DNA of 46,859 nucleotides. Source: Cyclobacteriaceae bacterium. Its GTDB lineage: Bacteria > Bacteroidota > Bacteroidia > Cytophagales > Cyclobacteriaceae. The stretch is taken from positions 1 to 46,859 of the forward strand of contig JAAUQL010000040.1 in assembly GCA_012033595.1 (NCBI GenBank), written 5' to 3'. Shown here one piece after another: positions 1 to 9,198 of this stretch. Both the position numbers and the translations under genes were made by a program. Each line of letters opens with the position of its first letter. Position 1 is the first letter of the stretch. Below the pieces are notes generated by a model. That model saw only the letters and a list, made by a program, of their open reading frames with translations, searched no databases and had not been told where the DNA came from.

Positions 1-227
1 GTGGTTTCATAGGTTTGCCAGGTATGGGGTATTGAAACTGCCTGCCACTTTGAATCATCAAAAAAAAAGTGATACGAAGCTCGAATCGAGTTGACTGTGT
101 GGTAAATAAGTAAAACACCAAGCATCATTTATTTTTTATAAGAGCTGCCCTGAATTTCATGGTTGATAAAAAATGTACATAATACTGTGCCTAAAAAGAA
201 AACTATTTTCACGGTCTTCAAAATCAT
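1..227 (-). pseudogene. Partial, interrupted GH2-like glycoside hydrolase (5' end)
   Basis: Reading leftward from an ATG at 227 gives a signal-peptide-like start (MILKTVKIVFFLGTVLCTF, about 25 residues) that meets a TAA at 129-131. Further on, at roughly 60-1, the reading frame carries FDDSKWQAVSIPHTW, which matches the DDSxW...PHTW signature of the N-terminal sugar-binding domain of family GH2 glycosidases. The gene then leaves the window. The stop lies upstream of a run of nine A/T bases (60-68), so a frameshift or real decay separates the export signal from the GH2 domain. A secreted beta-galactosidase-like enzyme would suit the neighbouring SusC/SusD locus. The call rests on one short motif, so the family is likely but unproven. 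Confidence 0.42.
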
Positions 228-344
228 ACCAAATGTTTTTAATCTGAATTATTTCACACAAATAAAATTACCGAATTAAAATCGGGAGCGCATAGGCCAG
301 ACTCCTGCCTAATCGGCCGAGTTAAATCCCATTTTAAATCCCTA

Positions 345-930
345 TCATGGCGTTGGTTTTAATTTTGACCAGCGAAAACCAAGGAGCGTAATAAATCCGA
401 AATTGGTATCTAAAGAGTCGCTGATGGTTCCGTTAGGCTGTATTTCGATTCTAGCAATTCAGTTCTACGATGGGTCTGAGGTGCAAATTTCTGTACCTCT
501 GTCGCCTTATATAGCTCCTAAATTATTTACATGATTAATATTGCTTACAGAACAGCCACGGCCCTTGCTGTATTTTATCTCCATCAAAACCTCAACCTTG
601 TCGTCTAGAAAAGATTGCATATGGTCATTCTCGGTTTGAATAGCTCGCAGGTCAATAACACTGTCTTTGAAAATCAAGTAAATTGAATCATTGATCCATA
701 GAGAATACTCTCACGAGATATCCTCACTTACCGAAATTTCACCTCTAACGATTATTGCCTTATCTGCGTTGGAACAAGCATATTCCCCTGGCAAATACTC
801 CTATCTTGCAGGTAGTAAAAGAGTTTAGTTCGCCGAAAAGCATGCTTAAACCTAGTGAGTCAAGATACCCCTTGCTTGAAAAGTTTATATCCAATGCTTT
901 TACAAATGATTTTTTTCTTAACAAAAATTC
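345..930 (-). pseudogene. Decayed unidentified protein-coding gene
   Basis: The minus strand reads like protein in pieces. There is a 56-codon open run from 930 to about 760 (EFLLRKKSFVKALDINFSS...), then a frame change near 775 into ...CSNADKAIIVRGEISVSED, an in-frame TGA near 716, an open stretch of about 60 codons (EYSLWINDSIYLIFKDS...), and finally a C-terminus ending GFRWSKLKPTP with TGA at 345-347. Frames change again between about 520 and 450. At least one stop and two frameshifts are needed, so I read this as a relic of roughly 190 residues. I do not recognise the family. It lies beyond the susD terminator, between susD and the GH2 relic. Confidence 0.4.
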
Positions 931-960
931 GCCAGGCTAAATTTTAAATAGCCTGACGAA
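923..960 (-). terminator. Rho-independent terminator after susD
   Basis: On the minus strand TTCGTCAGGCTA pairs with TAGCCTGGCGAA (stem 928-960, one mismatch, loop of about nine A/T bases), followed by a TTTTT run at 923-927. It lies about 20 bp past the susD stop and should end the sigma-fecR-susC-susD transcript. Confidence 0.72.
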
Positions 961-978
961 CAACAAAATCATTTGTAG

Positions 979-2409
979 TTAATTCTGTAAATTAGGATTA
1001 GCATCTACCTCAGTTTGAGGGATAGGAAAATAACGGAAATTAGTAGGTACATCTACTCCTTCTCGTACAGCCTCAACGCGTTGTTCAATTATTCCCCAAC
1101 GCTGCAGGTCAAACCATCGAATACCTTCACCATGAAACTCCTTAAATCGTTCGTTCCTGATTGCCTGCCTCAAAGCTTCCTGACTTAGATTTGATAACGG
1201 AACGTTTAGATTGGCTCGAGCCCTTACTCGATTAATTGAATTCAAAGCCGCCGTAGTAGGTCCATTTACTTCATTTTCTGCTTCAGCATGAATCAAAAGT
1301 ACATTAGCGAATCTAATTAGTGGCATATTGGTTCCATGATTATTTCTATTTAGATTCTCCGGATCCCTATATTTATTGGTAAAAGCTAAATTATTAAATG
1401 TAGTAGCTAAACTAATTTCATTTGTTTGTGCATTAACTACCGTGAATTCCCCTTTATATATGACATCTAATCGTTCATCACCCGGCTCAAAGGTATTGTA
1501 AAGTTCATTTGTAAGGGCAAAATTTACAAATCCATTAATCCCATCCGGATTGGGGTTATTACTAAAATCAGCATGCGGGCTATTATCCCACCCTGCTTGA
1601 TTAGCAGTAAATTGAATTGACCAAATGTCTTCCATACCATTTTCATTTGCAGGAATAAACACATCTACATAATTTTCAATAAGATCATAATCATTTGTCT
1701 CGATCACTTCTTTAGCCAAATTGGCTGCCATCTGAAAATCACCGCTTTGCGCCACTTCACTGGTACCTCTTGTCAGGTACACCCAAGCTAATGCAGATTT
1801 GGCAGCCCCGCGCCCGGGGACACCTGGGGCGCGAGTTTCACCATGAGGTGGCATTAATGTTGCGGCCTCACTAAAATCCGCAATGATTTGATCATAAATG
1901 TCTGCGATGGGATCTTTTGAAGGGAATAAATTGAGAGGTTGTTCTATTGAGGTAATCAAGGGTACAGATCCATAGTATCGTACAAGCATAAAATAAGACC
2001 AAGCACGAAGAAATAAGGCTTCTCCCTTTAAATCTGCGTATTCTTCATCTATGAGATCTAATATAATATTGGCTCTATTTACCGCATAAACATGAGCTTC
2101 CCAAGCCCTTGCTAAATTTCCATTTTCGGCAGAAAAGGTATATGTCTGCAATTCTAATCGGGAAGTATTAGTCTGCAAAAATGATATCTCATCAGAAGTA
2201 ATTCCTAAGTTCATAACATGAGTCCGACCTCGATAGTATCCGTTAAATGCCTGATAAACCCCGTTTAATGCTTGTTCAGTGCCTTGTCGGGAACTTAATA
2301 CAATTTCCTGGGAGGCGAAGGACTTAGGTTCTTCTTGTAAAAAATCTTCACAACTCACGCTAACAACCATCAGCGCAATCGCGGCAAGTATTTTCGTTAT
2401 ATTTTTCAT
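979..2409 (-). CDS. SusD/RagB-family outer-membrane nutrient-binding lipoprotein
   Basis: This 476-residue protein is the surface glycan-binding partner of the SusC porin encoded just upstream. It begins with a lipoprotein signal peptide and a lipobox ending SVSC (Cys20). Family hallmarks follow: EDFLQEEP directly after the lipid anchor, the TPR-like stretch GEALFLRAWSYFMLVRYYG, and the C-terminal FKEFHGEGIRWFDLQRWG with the final PIPQTEVDANPNLQN. The start is 24 bp after the susC stop, so the two are co-transcribed, and a terminator follows. The substrate cannot be read from the sequence; the neighbouring GH2 relic hints at a neutral glycan. The family call is secure. Confidence 0.95.
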   Translation of the reverse strand: MKNITKILAAIALMVVSVSCEDFLQEEPKSFASQEIVLSSRQGTEQALNGVYQAFNGYYRGRTHVMNLGITSDEISFLQTNTSRLELQTYTFSAENGNLARAWEAHVYAVNRANIILDLIDEEYADLKGEALFLRAWSYFMLVRYYGSVPLITSIEQPLNLFPSKDPIADIYDQIIADFSEAATLMPPHGETRAPGVPGRGAAKSALAWVYLTRGTSEVAQSGDFQMAANLAKEVIETNDYDLIENYVDVFIPANENGMEDIWSIQFTANQAGWDNSPHADFSNNPNPDGINGFVNFALTNELYNTFEPGDERLDVIYKGEFTVVNAQTNEISLATTFNNLAFTNKYRDPENLNRNNHGTNMPLIRFANVLLIHAEAENEVNGPTTAALNSINRVRARANLNVPLSNLSQEALRQAIRNERFKEFHGEGIRWFDLQRWGIIEQRVEAVREGVDVPTNFRYFPIPQTEVDANPNLQN

Positions 2410-2433
2410 ATCTAATTTACTTGTTAATGTTGA

Positions 2434-5400
2434 TCAAAATGTAAGATTGAGTCCAAGAAAAATTGTTCTTGCTTTAGGGTAAGCACCATTATCGGTACCA
2501 ATCAAGGAAATATCATTTCCAAATACATTAACTTCAGGATCGTAACCACTATAATCTGTGATAAGGAATAAATTTGTACCCGTTAAATAAAAGCGTAAAC
2601 GATCGATATTAAGACGTTGTAATATTGCTGAGGGTAAAGAGTATCCCAAAGTTATTTCTCGCAATCGCAAAAAGTCTCCTGATTCAATTATTCTGCTACT
2701 TACAACGTTTGGCGTACCATATCCAATGCGAGTTACCGTCTCAGATGGATTATCTGTTGTCCAGAAATTTCCTATGCTTTTGAGCTTGTTGTTTAAGGTT
2801 CCTGTATTGGCCAATCTGAAATTATTAGCGTTGAGCACTTCATTACCCGTGGCAAATTGTAAAAATATTGATAAGTCAAAGTTTTGATAGGAAAATGTAT
2901 TGTTAAATCCACCAAACAAATTAGGGGTAGCATTGCCTAAAATTGTACGATCAAGGTCGTTTACATCTCCATCCCCTGTACGATCAACAAAACGAATATC
3001 CCCAGGTTTAGGCTGTGAACCAAATTGGCTGTAGCTGATATCATCATCGGTTTGCCAGATTCCCATAGTCTCATAACCGTAAAAAGAACCCATCTCTTCT
3101 CCTACTTTAATAATTTGAATATTCCCAGCCTTTATATCGCCCGAAAGGTTTCCTATTTGAATTTGATCAACATCGCCAAGGTCAAGAACTTTAGAGCGAT
3201 TAAAAGTCGTGTTGATATCCACTTTCCATGAAAATGCTTCTCCAATCAATGTAGCAGAAATCCCCAGTTCCAATCCACGATTCTCAATAGAACCTATATT
3301 TTGTTGAATAGAAGAAACTCCATTTGTTTGGGGTAGAGGCCGGTTTAGAAATAAGTCGTCGGTTGTTTTTACATAGTAGTCTGCAGTCAGATTTAGCCTT
3401 CCTTCCAAAAAACCAGCATCAAGACCTACATTGAATTGACTTGTACTTTCCCAGCTCAGCCCCGAATTCCCCAGTCTATTTGGCAAGAATCCGACAACTA
3501 ATTCATCGTTAAGGTTATATGCGTTAAAGCTGGAGCCATAGGCTGGTAGCGACTGATAGCTATTCAATGCATCGCTGCCAGTAACACCATAGCTTGCCCT
3601 CAACTTTAATTCGCTCAACAATTCAATCTGCTGAAGAAATTCTTCATCACCTAATCGCCAGGCTATAGCACCCGAAGGAAAGAACCCCCATTTAGAATCA
3701 TTTCCAAAACGAGAAGATCCATCATACCTACCATTAAAAGTAAACAAATATTTCTCATTGAGCTTGTAAAAAAAACGTCCATAAAAAGAAGCCCGAGACC
3801 ATTCATTTAAGCTGGTTCCAACATTATCTACATTATCGCCTGCTCCCAGATTATGATATTCAAATTGATCAATGCTAAAATTGCTGGTCTGCACAAACAA
3901 ATCTTCAACTTCATTCTTTTGAGCAGTGAAGCCTACTACTGTTTCAATGCCATGCTTACCCACTTCTTTTTTATATGTAAAATAGTTTTCACTAATCCAG
4001 TTGAACACGTTATTTTCGCTTACCTGTCCATAATTTCGCAGCCCAGAACCAGAATCAAATACTGTACTTGGCCTCCATTGATTTCCCTTATTGATGTTAA
4101 TATCAGTACCAAAGGTAGTTTTGAAGTTTAATCCGGCAAAAAGGTCTAAAGATGCGTATATATTTCCATTAAAAATGGTTGAATTCTGTTCGAAAATCCA
4201 ATTTTCTTGAGTAGCCACAGGATTGATGTAATTCGTGCCAAATTGTGTTATAGGCCCTTCATTCAGATTTCCATCGGCATCATAGGGAGAGGTGGTTGGT
4301 GGCAAAATAAGTGCGCTAAGTAAAGGCTGATGCGTTGATTGACCCCTAAATGATTCTTGGCTTAAAACTCTGTTGTTATTAACTCGACTTATCCCAAGGC
4401 GAGTACCTAATTTGAGCTTATCGGTGGCAGAGACTTCAACATTCGTTCTAAAATTAAATCGTTTAAAGCCAGAGCCTATCATAATTCCCTGTTGATCAAT
4501 ATAATTCCCGCTGAGGTAATAAGTAATCTTGTTAGTTCCCCCAGAACTCGCTAAATTATAACTTTGCATTGGAGCCACTCGGAACAATTCATCCTGCCAG
4601 TCTGTAATATTAGGGAGGTTGCTCAAATCATATGGTGCAGAATTGCCATTGAGGGTTTCCAGAGCATTTGCATATTCTGCAAACTGGTGCGCATTCATCA
4701 AATCAAGCTTGTTAGCTACCTTTTGAAAACCGTAGTATGAATCAAAAGTTATCTGATTTTTTCCAATCTTACCGGTTTTAGTGGTAATTAGAATTACTCC
4801 ATTAGCTCCCCTGGTGCCATATATAGCGGTAGATGAAGCATCCTTAAGGATGTCAATAGAGGCAATATCAGAAGGATCCACTGTTTGGATGTTGCCTCCA
4901 ATAAATCCATCAATTACATAAAGCGGATCATTATTTCCCTGAATAGAATTACTACCCCGTACTCGGACAGTAATGTTGCCTCCTGGTTCAGATTGTGACT
5001 GAGCGACATATACTCCAGCAACCCGCCCTTGCAAGGCTTGATCAAGACCCGTTGTCGGCACTTTCATTATTTCTTCGCTGCTCACCGAGCCGACCGAGCC
5101 AGTTAAATCCTTTTTTTCTTGCGTGCCATAGCCCACTACCACGATCTCGTCAAGAGCTGTAATGTCTGGCATAAGAGTAAGGTTGATTACACTACGCTGA
5201 CCCACACCCACTTTTTCAGAAATATATCCAACGGAACTGAATACGAGCACGGCATCTTCTGATGGAACATTGATCTTGAAATTGCCATTGATGTCGGTGA
5301 CTGTACCTGTAGATGTGCCCTCCAGCATTACGTTTACACCTGGCAGTCCTTCTTCATCATCAGCAGAAACAACACGGCCAGTTACATCAATTCCTTGGAT

Positions 5401-5805
5401 GATAATCTCAAGTTCCTTTTCTGAAGCAACTCCTTGATCTTTCTTTGAAATGTAAATATTGTTGTTGACCTGCCTGAATTTCAATCCGGTTGTTTTGGAT
5501 ATATCCAACAATACCTCGGCTACAGTTGCATTGTTGGCACTGGTGGCTATAATCGCCTGTCCGTCGAGGTCTTCTTTTCTAAAAGAAAACCGGTAATCGG
5601 TCAAAGATTCAATGTCTCGCAACACTTTATTCAAAGTAGTGGTTTGTGCTTTGAGGCTGATCGAAACATCTTTAACGCTTTGTATCTGCTGAGCAGTAAC
5701 ATCGCTCGCATATACCGCTGTCAAAATGATACAATTGACAATAATTGCATGAAAAGTGCCCTTGGACATTTTAAATAAAATTTGTCGTAATAATTTTAAA
5801 TCCAT
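2434..5805 (-). CDS. SusC/RagA-family TonB-dependent transporter with STN signalling domain
   Basis: This outer-membrane porin takes up oligosaccharides or other ligands using TonB energy. I place the start at the ATG at 5805 (MDLKLLRQILFKMSKG...); an upstream in-frame ATG at 5871 lies inside a hairpin. A signal peptide ends near VTAQQ. It is followed by an STN domain (secretin/TonB short N-terminal), a carboxypeptidase-regulatory-like beta domain (TGRVVSADDEEGLPGVNVML), the TonB-box-like DEIVVVGYG, a plug (VRVRGSNSIQG, PLYVIDGF, DASSTAIYGTRGANGVI) and a barrel ending ARTIFLGLNLTF. The STN domain plus the fecR and ECF sigma genes upstream indicate trans-envelope signalling that induces this operon on ligand binding. 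Length (about 1,120 residues) is normal for the family. Confidence 0.95.
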   Translation of the reverse strand: MDLKLLRQILFKMSKGTFHAIIVNCIILTAVYASDVTAQQIQSVKDVSISLKAQTTTLNKVLRDIESLTDYRFSFRKEDLDGQAIIATSANNATVAEVLLDISKTTGLKFRQVNNNIYISKKDQGVASEKELEIIIQGIDVTGRVVSADDEEGLPGVNVMLEGTSTGTVTDINGNFKINVPSEDAVLVFSSVGYISEKVGVGQRSVINLTLMPDITALDEIVVVGYGTQEKKDLTGSVGSVSSEEIMKVPTTGLDQALQGRVAGVYVAQSQSEPGGNITVRVRGSNSIQGNNDPLYVIDGFIGGNIQTVDPSDIASIDILKDASSTAIYGTRGANGVILITTKTGKIGKNQITFDSYYGFQKVANKLDLMNAHQFAEYANALETLNGNSAPYDLSNLPNITDWQDELFRVAPMQSYNLASSGGTNKITYYLSGNYIDQQGIMIGSGFKRFNFRTNVEVSATDKLKLGTRLGISRVNNNRVLSQESFRGQSTHQPLLSALILPPTTSPYDADGNLNEGPITQFGTNYINPVATQENWIFEQNSTIFNGNIYASLDLFAGLNFKTTFGTDININKGNQWRPSTVFDSGSGLRNYGQVSENNVFNWISENYFTYKKEVGKHGIETVVGFTAQKNEVEDLFVQTSNFSIDQFEYHNLGAGDNVDNVGTSLNEWSRASFYGRFFYKLNEKYLFTFNGRYDGSSRFGNDSKWGFFPSGAIAWRLGDEEFLQQIELLSELKLRASYGVTGSDALNSYQSLPAYGSSFNAYNLNDELVVGFLPNRLGNSGLSWESTSQFNVGLDAGFLEGRLNLTADYYVKTTDDLFLNRPLPQTNGVSSIQQNIGSIENRGLELGISATLIGEAFSWKVDINTTFNRSKVLDLGDVDQIQIGNLSGDIKAGNIQIIKVGEEMGSFYGYETMGIWQTDDDISYSQFGSQPKPGDIRFVDRTGDGDVNDLDRTILGNATPNLFGGFNNTFSYQNFDLSIFLQFATGNEVLNANNFRLANTGTLNNKLKSIGNFWTTDNPSETVTRIGYGTPNVVSSRIIESGDFLRLREITLGYSLPSAILQRLNIDRLRFYLTGTNLFLITDYSGYDPEVNVFGNDISLIGTDNGAYPKARTIFLGLNLTF

Positions 5806-5847
5806 AATTTTGAGTAGTTTAATAAGAATAAAAAAGAAATTTTTTAG

Positions 5848-5874
5848 CCTATGCGATGCTGTAACATCCATAGG
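5848..5874 (-). promoter_or_regulatory. Hairpin in the fecR-susC intergenic leader
   Basis: CCTATG-GATG pairs with CATC-CATAGG around a six-base loop. The arms are flanked by a seven-base T run at 5875 on the plus strand. The hairpin sits 43 bp upstream of the chosen susC start. Read on the plus strand it resembles an intrinsic terminator; read on the minus strand it is a leader structure that could attenuate susC or mark an mRNA processing site. Its function is inferred from shape only. Confidence 0.35.
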
Positions 5875-5902
5875 TTTTTTTGTTTCATAGGCAATTGTTT
5901 TT

Positions 5903-6808
5903 TTAGTATATCTTCACGGTATCTCCCGCTATTTCATATTTAAAATGATGAACAAACGAAATTCCATTTAGAACTTCTTCAAGCGTTTCGTTGTTGTTGA
6001 TGCCCGAATAGCGAAAATTGCTTGCTGGTTTTAAATTGGAAATGATCGTGACCCCGTACCAGTTTTCAAGTCTTTTGATGATTTCAGCTAGTGAATTGTC
6101 CTTAAAAACCAATACCCCCTCCTTCCAGCCTGTTATTTCCATCTCGTCAAACACCGATATCACCATTTCCCCATGTGTATCGACAAGCGCAGATTTTCCC
6201 GGAAGTAGCACAACCTTCTTATCAGTTTCGCCTACTACTTCCACTTTCCCGGTGAGTAATGCCACCTGTACCTGGCCGCTATCTTTGATTTTTACATTGA
6301 AACTGGTGCCCAGTGCTGTAGTGCGTACACCATTGGAGGTAACTGTAAATGGCCGCAACGAATCCTTTACGACCTCAAAGAACGCTTCGCCCTGCAGCTG
6401 TACCTGGCGCTGTGCTATTTTCCCGCCGTCAATATACTTTACACTGCTGTTTGAATTCAGAATAACCTTGGTGCCATCGGGCAAGAAGGTGGTGAGCTTT
6501 TGCCCTTTAGGGTTTTCTTTGAAAAAAGCCTCGGCGATGGGTTGATTGACTTCTACCTTGGGCTCTACGATGAAGTAAAGTGCGGCCACCACTGAGAAGA
6601 TGACGAGAACTGCCGCTGCTACCCGAGTCATATACCATCCGGCGTTTCTCCTATTGGCCTTGTCGGAAGTAAGGCTATAGTGCTGGATGGTATGTTTGGT
6701 TTCCTCGTCCAAAAATTCCTCCTTTTCCATGTATGTGTACAGACCTTTCATCACCTGGCTCAGTTCGCTTCCAGTGGTCTTTTTTTCTATTCTACTATAA
6801 AGACCCAA
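5903..6808 (-). CDS. FecR-family anti-sigma factor, main part (frameshifted)
   Basis: FecR proteins hold an ECF sigma factor inactive in the cytoplasm and relay a signal from the STN domain of a TonB-dependent receptor. This 301-residue reading frame contains a cytoplasmic stretch, one membrane helix (residues about 60-81, VAAAVLVIFSVVAALYFI), the FecR domain (VQLQGEAFFEVVKDSLRPF, GTSFNVKI) and a C-terminal DUF4974-like region (FKDNSLAEIIKRLENWYG). Only a TTG at 6808 can start it, and the family's N-terminal sigma-binding segment lies in another frame (6787-7011). One missing or extra base near 6790-6810 therefore splits what should be one protein of about 365 residues. Function depends on whether this lesion is real. 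Confidence 0.85.
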   Translation of the reverse strand: MGLYSRIEKKTTGSELSQVMKGLYTYMEKEEFLDEETKHTIQHYSLTSDKANRRNAGWYMTRVAAAVLVIFSVVAALYFIVEPKVEVNQPIAEAFFKENPKGQKLTTFLPDGTKVILNSNSSVKYIDGGKIAQRQVQLQGEAFFEVVKDSLRPFTVTSNGVRTTALGTSFNVKIKDSGQVQVALLTGKVEVVGETDKKVVLLPGKSALVDTHGEMVISVFDEMEITGWKEGVLVFKDNSLAEIIKRLENWYGVTIISNLKPASNFRYSGINNNETLEEVLNGISFVHHFKYEIAGDTVKIY

Positions 6809-7011
6809 CTTTCGTTGGTATCAAGCTCATACTTTTGGAACTTAAGATTGTATAGTGCCTGGCGGGCGGCCATCAGACTATGTCTCTCAGCTGGATGCCG
6901 GGTCATCCAATCCTTCCAATGCTTATTCAGGGCGTTATCGGGGTTCAAGACCCATTTGACGAATTGCTCGTCTGTCAAAAAAGATTGGATATCAGTATTG
7001 GGCTTGTTCAC
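6787..7011 (-). CDS. FecR N-terminal (anti-sigma) segment, separated by a frameshift
   Basis: The 74 residues beginning MNKPNTDIQSFLTDEQFV and containing FVKWVLNPDNALNKHWKDW match the usual N-terminus of Bacteroidota FecR proteins (FLTDE.FV.WV..P, then a W-x-x-W spacing). The frame ends at TAG shortly after NESW. Correcting one base there would continue it into RIEKKTTGS of the downstream FecR frame. It follows the ECF sigma gene by 82 bp. I treat it as the front of the same gene and not as an independent protein. Confidence 0.7.
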   Translation of the reverse strand: MNKPNTDIQSFLTDEQFVKWVLNPDNALNKHWKDWMTRHPAERHSLMAARQALYNLKFQKYELDTNESWVFIVE

Positions 7012-7093
7012 TTTTTAATTATTATAACTTTTGATGGTTTTATTATAAAGAGGAAGCATGGCTAAAAATCTTCCCAAAAAATAATTTTTTTTC

Positions 7094-7669
7094 TCAATAA
7101 AGGAAGGTAAGCAGCAGTACGATCATGTAGTCTTTTAGACGCTGTATGGCTCCGGACAGTAGTTTGTACAATGAATTTTTATTCAAATCCATTATGCTTG
7201 AAATTTCATCATAGCTCAGGTTCTCGTAGTATTTCAAAAAAACGATTTCCTTTTGGCGGTTGGTCAGCTTGAGCAAGGCATCATTAAGCTGTACGTTTTT
7301 AGACATTCTATCTTCACTATCGATAATGGTGCTTTCCACGGACAATTCAAAATTTGACGATTGCAGTTCAGTCCCGGATTTTTGCTCTTTTTTGATTTTG
7401 TAGATGAGATCGTGCCTAAAGGCCGTCATGAGGTATTGCTTAATGGAGCTGTTGATCTGAATATTTTCCTTCTTTTCCCAAATACCCTGAAATACATCCT
7501 GAATACTATCCTTTATAATTTCTTCATTGTGGCAAATCCTTTTGCCATAATTATAAAGCACATCGGTGAATTTCATGTAAAATATCCGAAAGGCTTGGTG
7601 ATTTCCTCCTTGGACAGATTTCCACAGGTCGAACTGCAACTTTTTGCTTTCTTCACTTTCAGGTGTCAT
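7094..7669 (-). CDS. ECF-type RNA polymerase sigma factor (FecI/RpoE-like)
   Basis: This 191-residue sigma-70 family protein has region 2 (NYGKRICHNEEIIKDSIQDVFQ, binding core polymerase and the -10 element) and region 4 (LTNRQKEIVFLKYYENLS, then YDEISSIMDLNKNSLYKLL, the -35-binding helix-turn-helix). It is the first gene of the sigma-fecR-susC-susD unit. It should direct transcription of susC/susD when released by FecR. Its C-terminus is rich in L/V/I (DYMIVLLLTFLY), which is not unusual in this group. Confidence 0.9.
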   Translation of the reverse strand: MTPESEESKKLQFDLWKSVQGGNHQAFRIFYMKFTDVLYNYGKRICHNEEIIKDSIQDVFQGIWEKKENIQINSSIKQYLMTAFRHDLIYKIKKEQKSGTELQSSNFELSVESTIIDSEDRMSKNVQLNDALLKLTNRQKEIVFLKYYENLSYDEISSIMDLNKNSLYKLLSGAIQRLKDYMIVLLLTFLY

Positions 7670-8061
7670 AGCAGTGATACAAAGTCTAATAAAACTGAAT
7701 TGATGCCGACAAGCACGATTATAACTATAATCAACCGCCTAAAGCAATCACCTCATTTTTAAATAAGTGTGTAAATATTGGAAATTTGGTGAAATATCAA
7801 ACCATATTGATCAACACAATAGTGAATATTAGTGTAGGATGATTTTATTGATGCATTGCCGCCAGAGCCAGAACAGTCTCCAAACAATCAGCTGCGAACT
7901 ACTGTCTTCCTCTATTGGACTCTCAAAATCAAAAAATATCGCCTTCCACTTTAAGCCAACTCTGTTTTTGATAAAAGGGCGAAAAACGCGAGAAACAAAT
8001 AAAATCAAAAGCTTTGAATCAAAGCATTTCCCGCAAACCATAATTGAACCGAAAGGCCTTC
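7670..8061. other. Intergenic region (392 bp), no supported gene
   Basis: This region separates the sigma gene from araC, both on the minus strand. Small open frames occur on both strands, but none has recognisable domains or a convincing start. The promoter of the sigma operon should lie at the left of this stretch; no consensus element stands out. Confidence 0.5.
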
Positions 8062-9087
8062 CTAAAACTGTTCGTCGAGATTCCGGCCAGGCGTTTCGCG
8101 GAACTGCTGAGGTGTCATTTTGAAAAATTGTCTGAAGGCTGTGGCAAAGTATTGTGGACTGCTAAAACCAGTTTCATACGCCACTTCGCTTATGCTTTTC
8201 TCCATATGCAGTCTCAACTCTACTGCTGCTTTTTTCAATCGCAAATAAGACAAGTATTGCTTAGGCGACATATTGGTGATCTCCCTGCAATATTTTGTGA
8301 TTTGCGTGGTACCGAGGTTGCAGTGATGGGCTATAGATTCTGTCGTCCAGTCTTCTATCAGGTGGTTTTGCAGGTCTTGCAAAAAAATTTCGACAGTGCG
8401 TTTGGTCTGTACCAGTTTATCATTCAACTCTACATCGCCCCCCTTAAAGACATCGAGCAAGGCCATAAAAATCGAATTGATCAGGATTTTTATCTTTGAA
8501 TCGTAGTTCGACTTTTTGTCGACCAGCTGACCGATTTGTTCAAAGCCTGAAGCGATTTCAACGGACGATTTCCATACCGGCGATTCATTTTGTCGCAAAT
8601 AAGTGGTGAGAATATCCAGGTCTTCTTTGTTGAGGATGATCCAAGACGGCCACGTCCATTCCTGGTGCGGATGCCTCACCCCTACGTCTAGAATCATCCA
8701 GTGCAATTTGCAGGCGCCAATGCTGGGGTTGCCCAATTTGTGCGAAAGCCAGGGCCTGGTAATGGTAAGGTCACGTGGCTTCAAGTGATGTAATTCTCCT
8801 CCGATTTCAAAATCAAGACTGCCGCTCTCGAGGTAGCAAATTTCTATCCCTTCGTTGCGATGCCAATCGAGACCCCAGGTTTGTGCTTTGTTGGAATCCC
8901 AAAAACCCACGCTCTTTACACCACTCAAGTCCCTAATGCCCAATGCCTGTCCGGGGTAAGAGCCACGCACCAGCGTGTGCAGTTTAATATCGCCAGACTC
9001 CCAAGCCTTGTTGAGCGGAATACACGAATCCGCATTGTAAACTTTACCGTCTATGTCCACATATCTGGGCTTACTCATGAGGTTCAA
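8062..9087 (-). CDS. AraC-family transcriptional regulator
   Basis: The 341-residue protein has an N-terminal cupin-like sensor (WHRNEGIEICYLESGSLDFEIGG, HHLKPRDLTITRPW at about residues 75-115) and a C-terminal double helix-turn-helix of about 100 residues (CNLGTTQITKYCREIT, then SISEVAYETGFSSPQYFATA and FRQFFKMTPQQFRE). It is transcribed divergently from the TIM-barrel/ThuA/Gfo operon across a 111-bp gap. Its likely role is therefore ligand-dependent control of that operon. The ligand, probably a sugar or polyol, is inferred from context alone. Confidence 0.92.
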   Translation of the reverse strand: MNLMSKPRYVDIDGKVYNADSCIPLNKAWESGDIKLHTLVRGSYPGQALGIRDLSGVKSVGFWDSNKAQTWGLDWHRNEGIEICYLESGSLDFEIGGELHHLKPRDLTITRPWLSHKLGNPSIGACKLHWMILDVGVRHPHQEWTWPSWIILNKEDLDILTTYLRQNESPVWKSSVEIASGFEQIGQLVDKKSNYDSKIKILINSIFMALLDVFKGGDVELNDKLVQTKRTVEIFLQDLQNHLIEDWTTESIAHHCNLGTTQITKYCREITNMSPKQYLSYLRLKKAAVELRLHMEKSISEVAYETGFSSPQYFATAFRQFFKMTPQQFRETPGRNLDEQF

Positions 9088-9198
9088 TTTTTTACACTGA
9101 AAGATATTAAAATATAAATGCTTGCGGACTGATTATTTTTGGATACTTCTCCCATTGTTGGTGGAGAAAGCACAAATTTCACCTAAAAATTTAAAATT
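9088..9198. promoter_or_regulatory. Divergent promoter region between araC and the catabolic operon
   Basis: These 111 bp must hold both outward promoters and probably the AraC binding sites. The segment TCTCCCATTGTTGGTGGAGA (about 9148-9167) is an imperfect inverted repeat (TCTCC/GGAGA arms) and the best operator candidate I can see. No clear -33/-7 pair was found. Confidence 0.35.

Noticed and set aside
755-940. 61-residue plus-strand open frame
   Set aside because: No recognisable domain; the opposite strand over the same bases reads more like protein and belongs to the decayed gene.
6018-6545. 175-residue plus-strand open frame opposite fecR
   Set aside because: It mirrors a clear FecR domain on the other strand; Ser/Thr-rich composition is typical of an antisense shadow.
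6787-6810. Programmed frameshift in fecR
   Set aside because: The TAG stop precedes the A7 run, so a slippery-site mechanism does not fit; similar one-base breaks elsewhere point to error or mutation.
7839-8123. Small plus-strand frame in the gap before araC
   Set aside because: Runs into the end of araC on the other strand, with no domain or promoter support.
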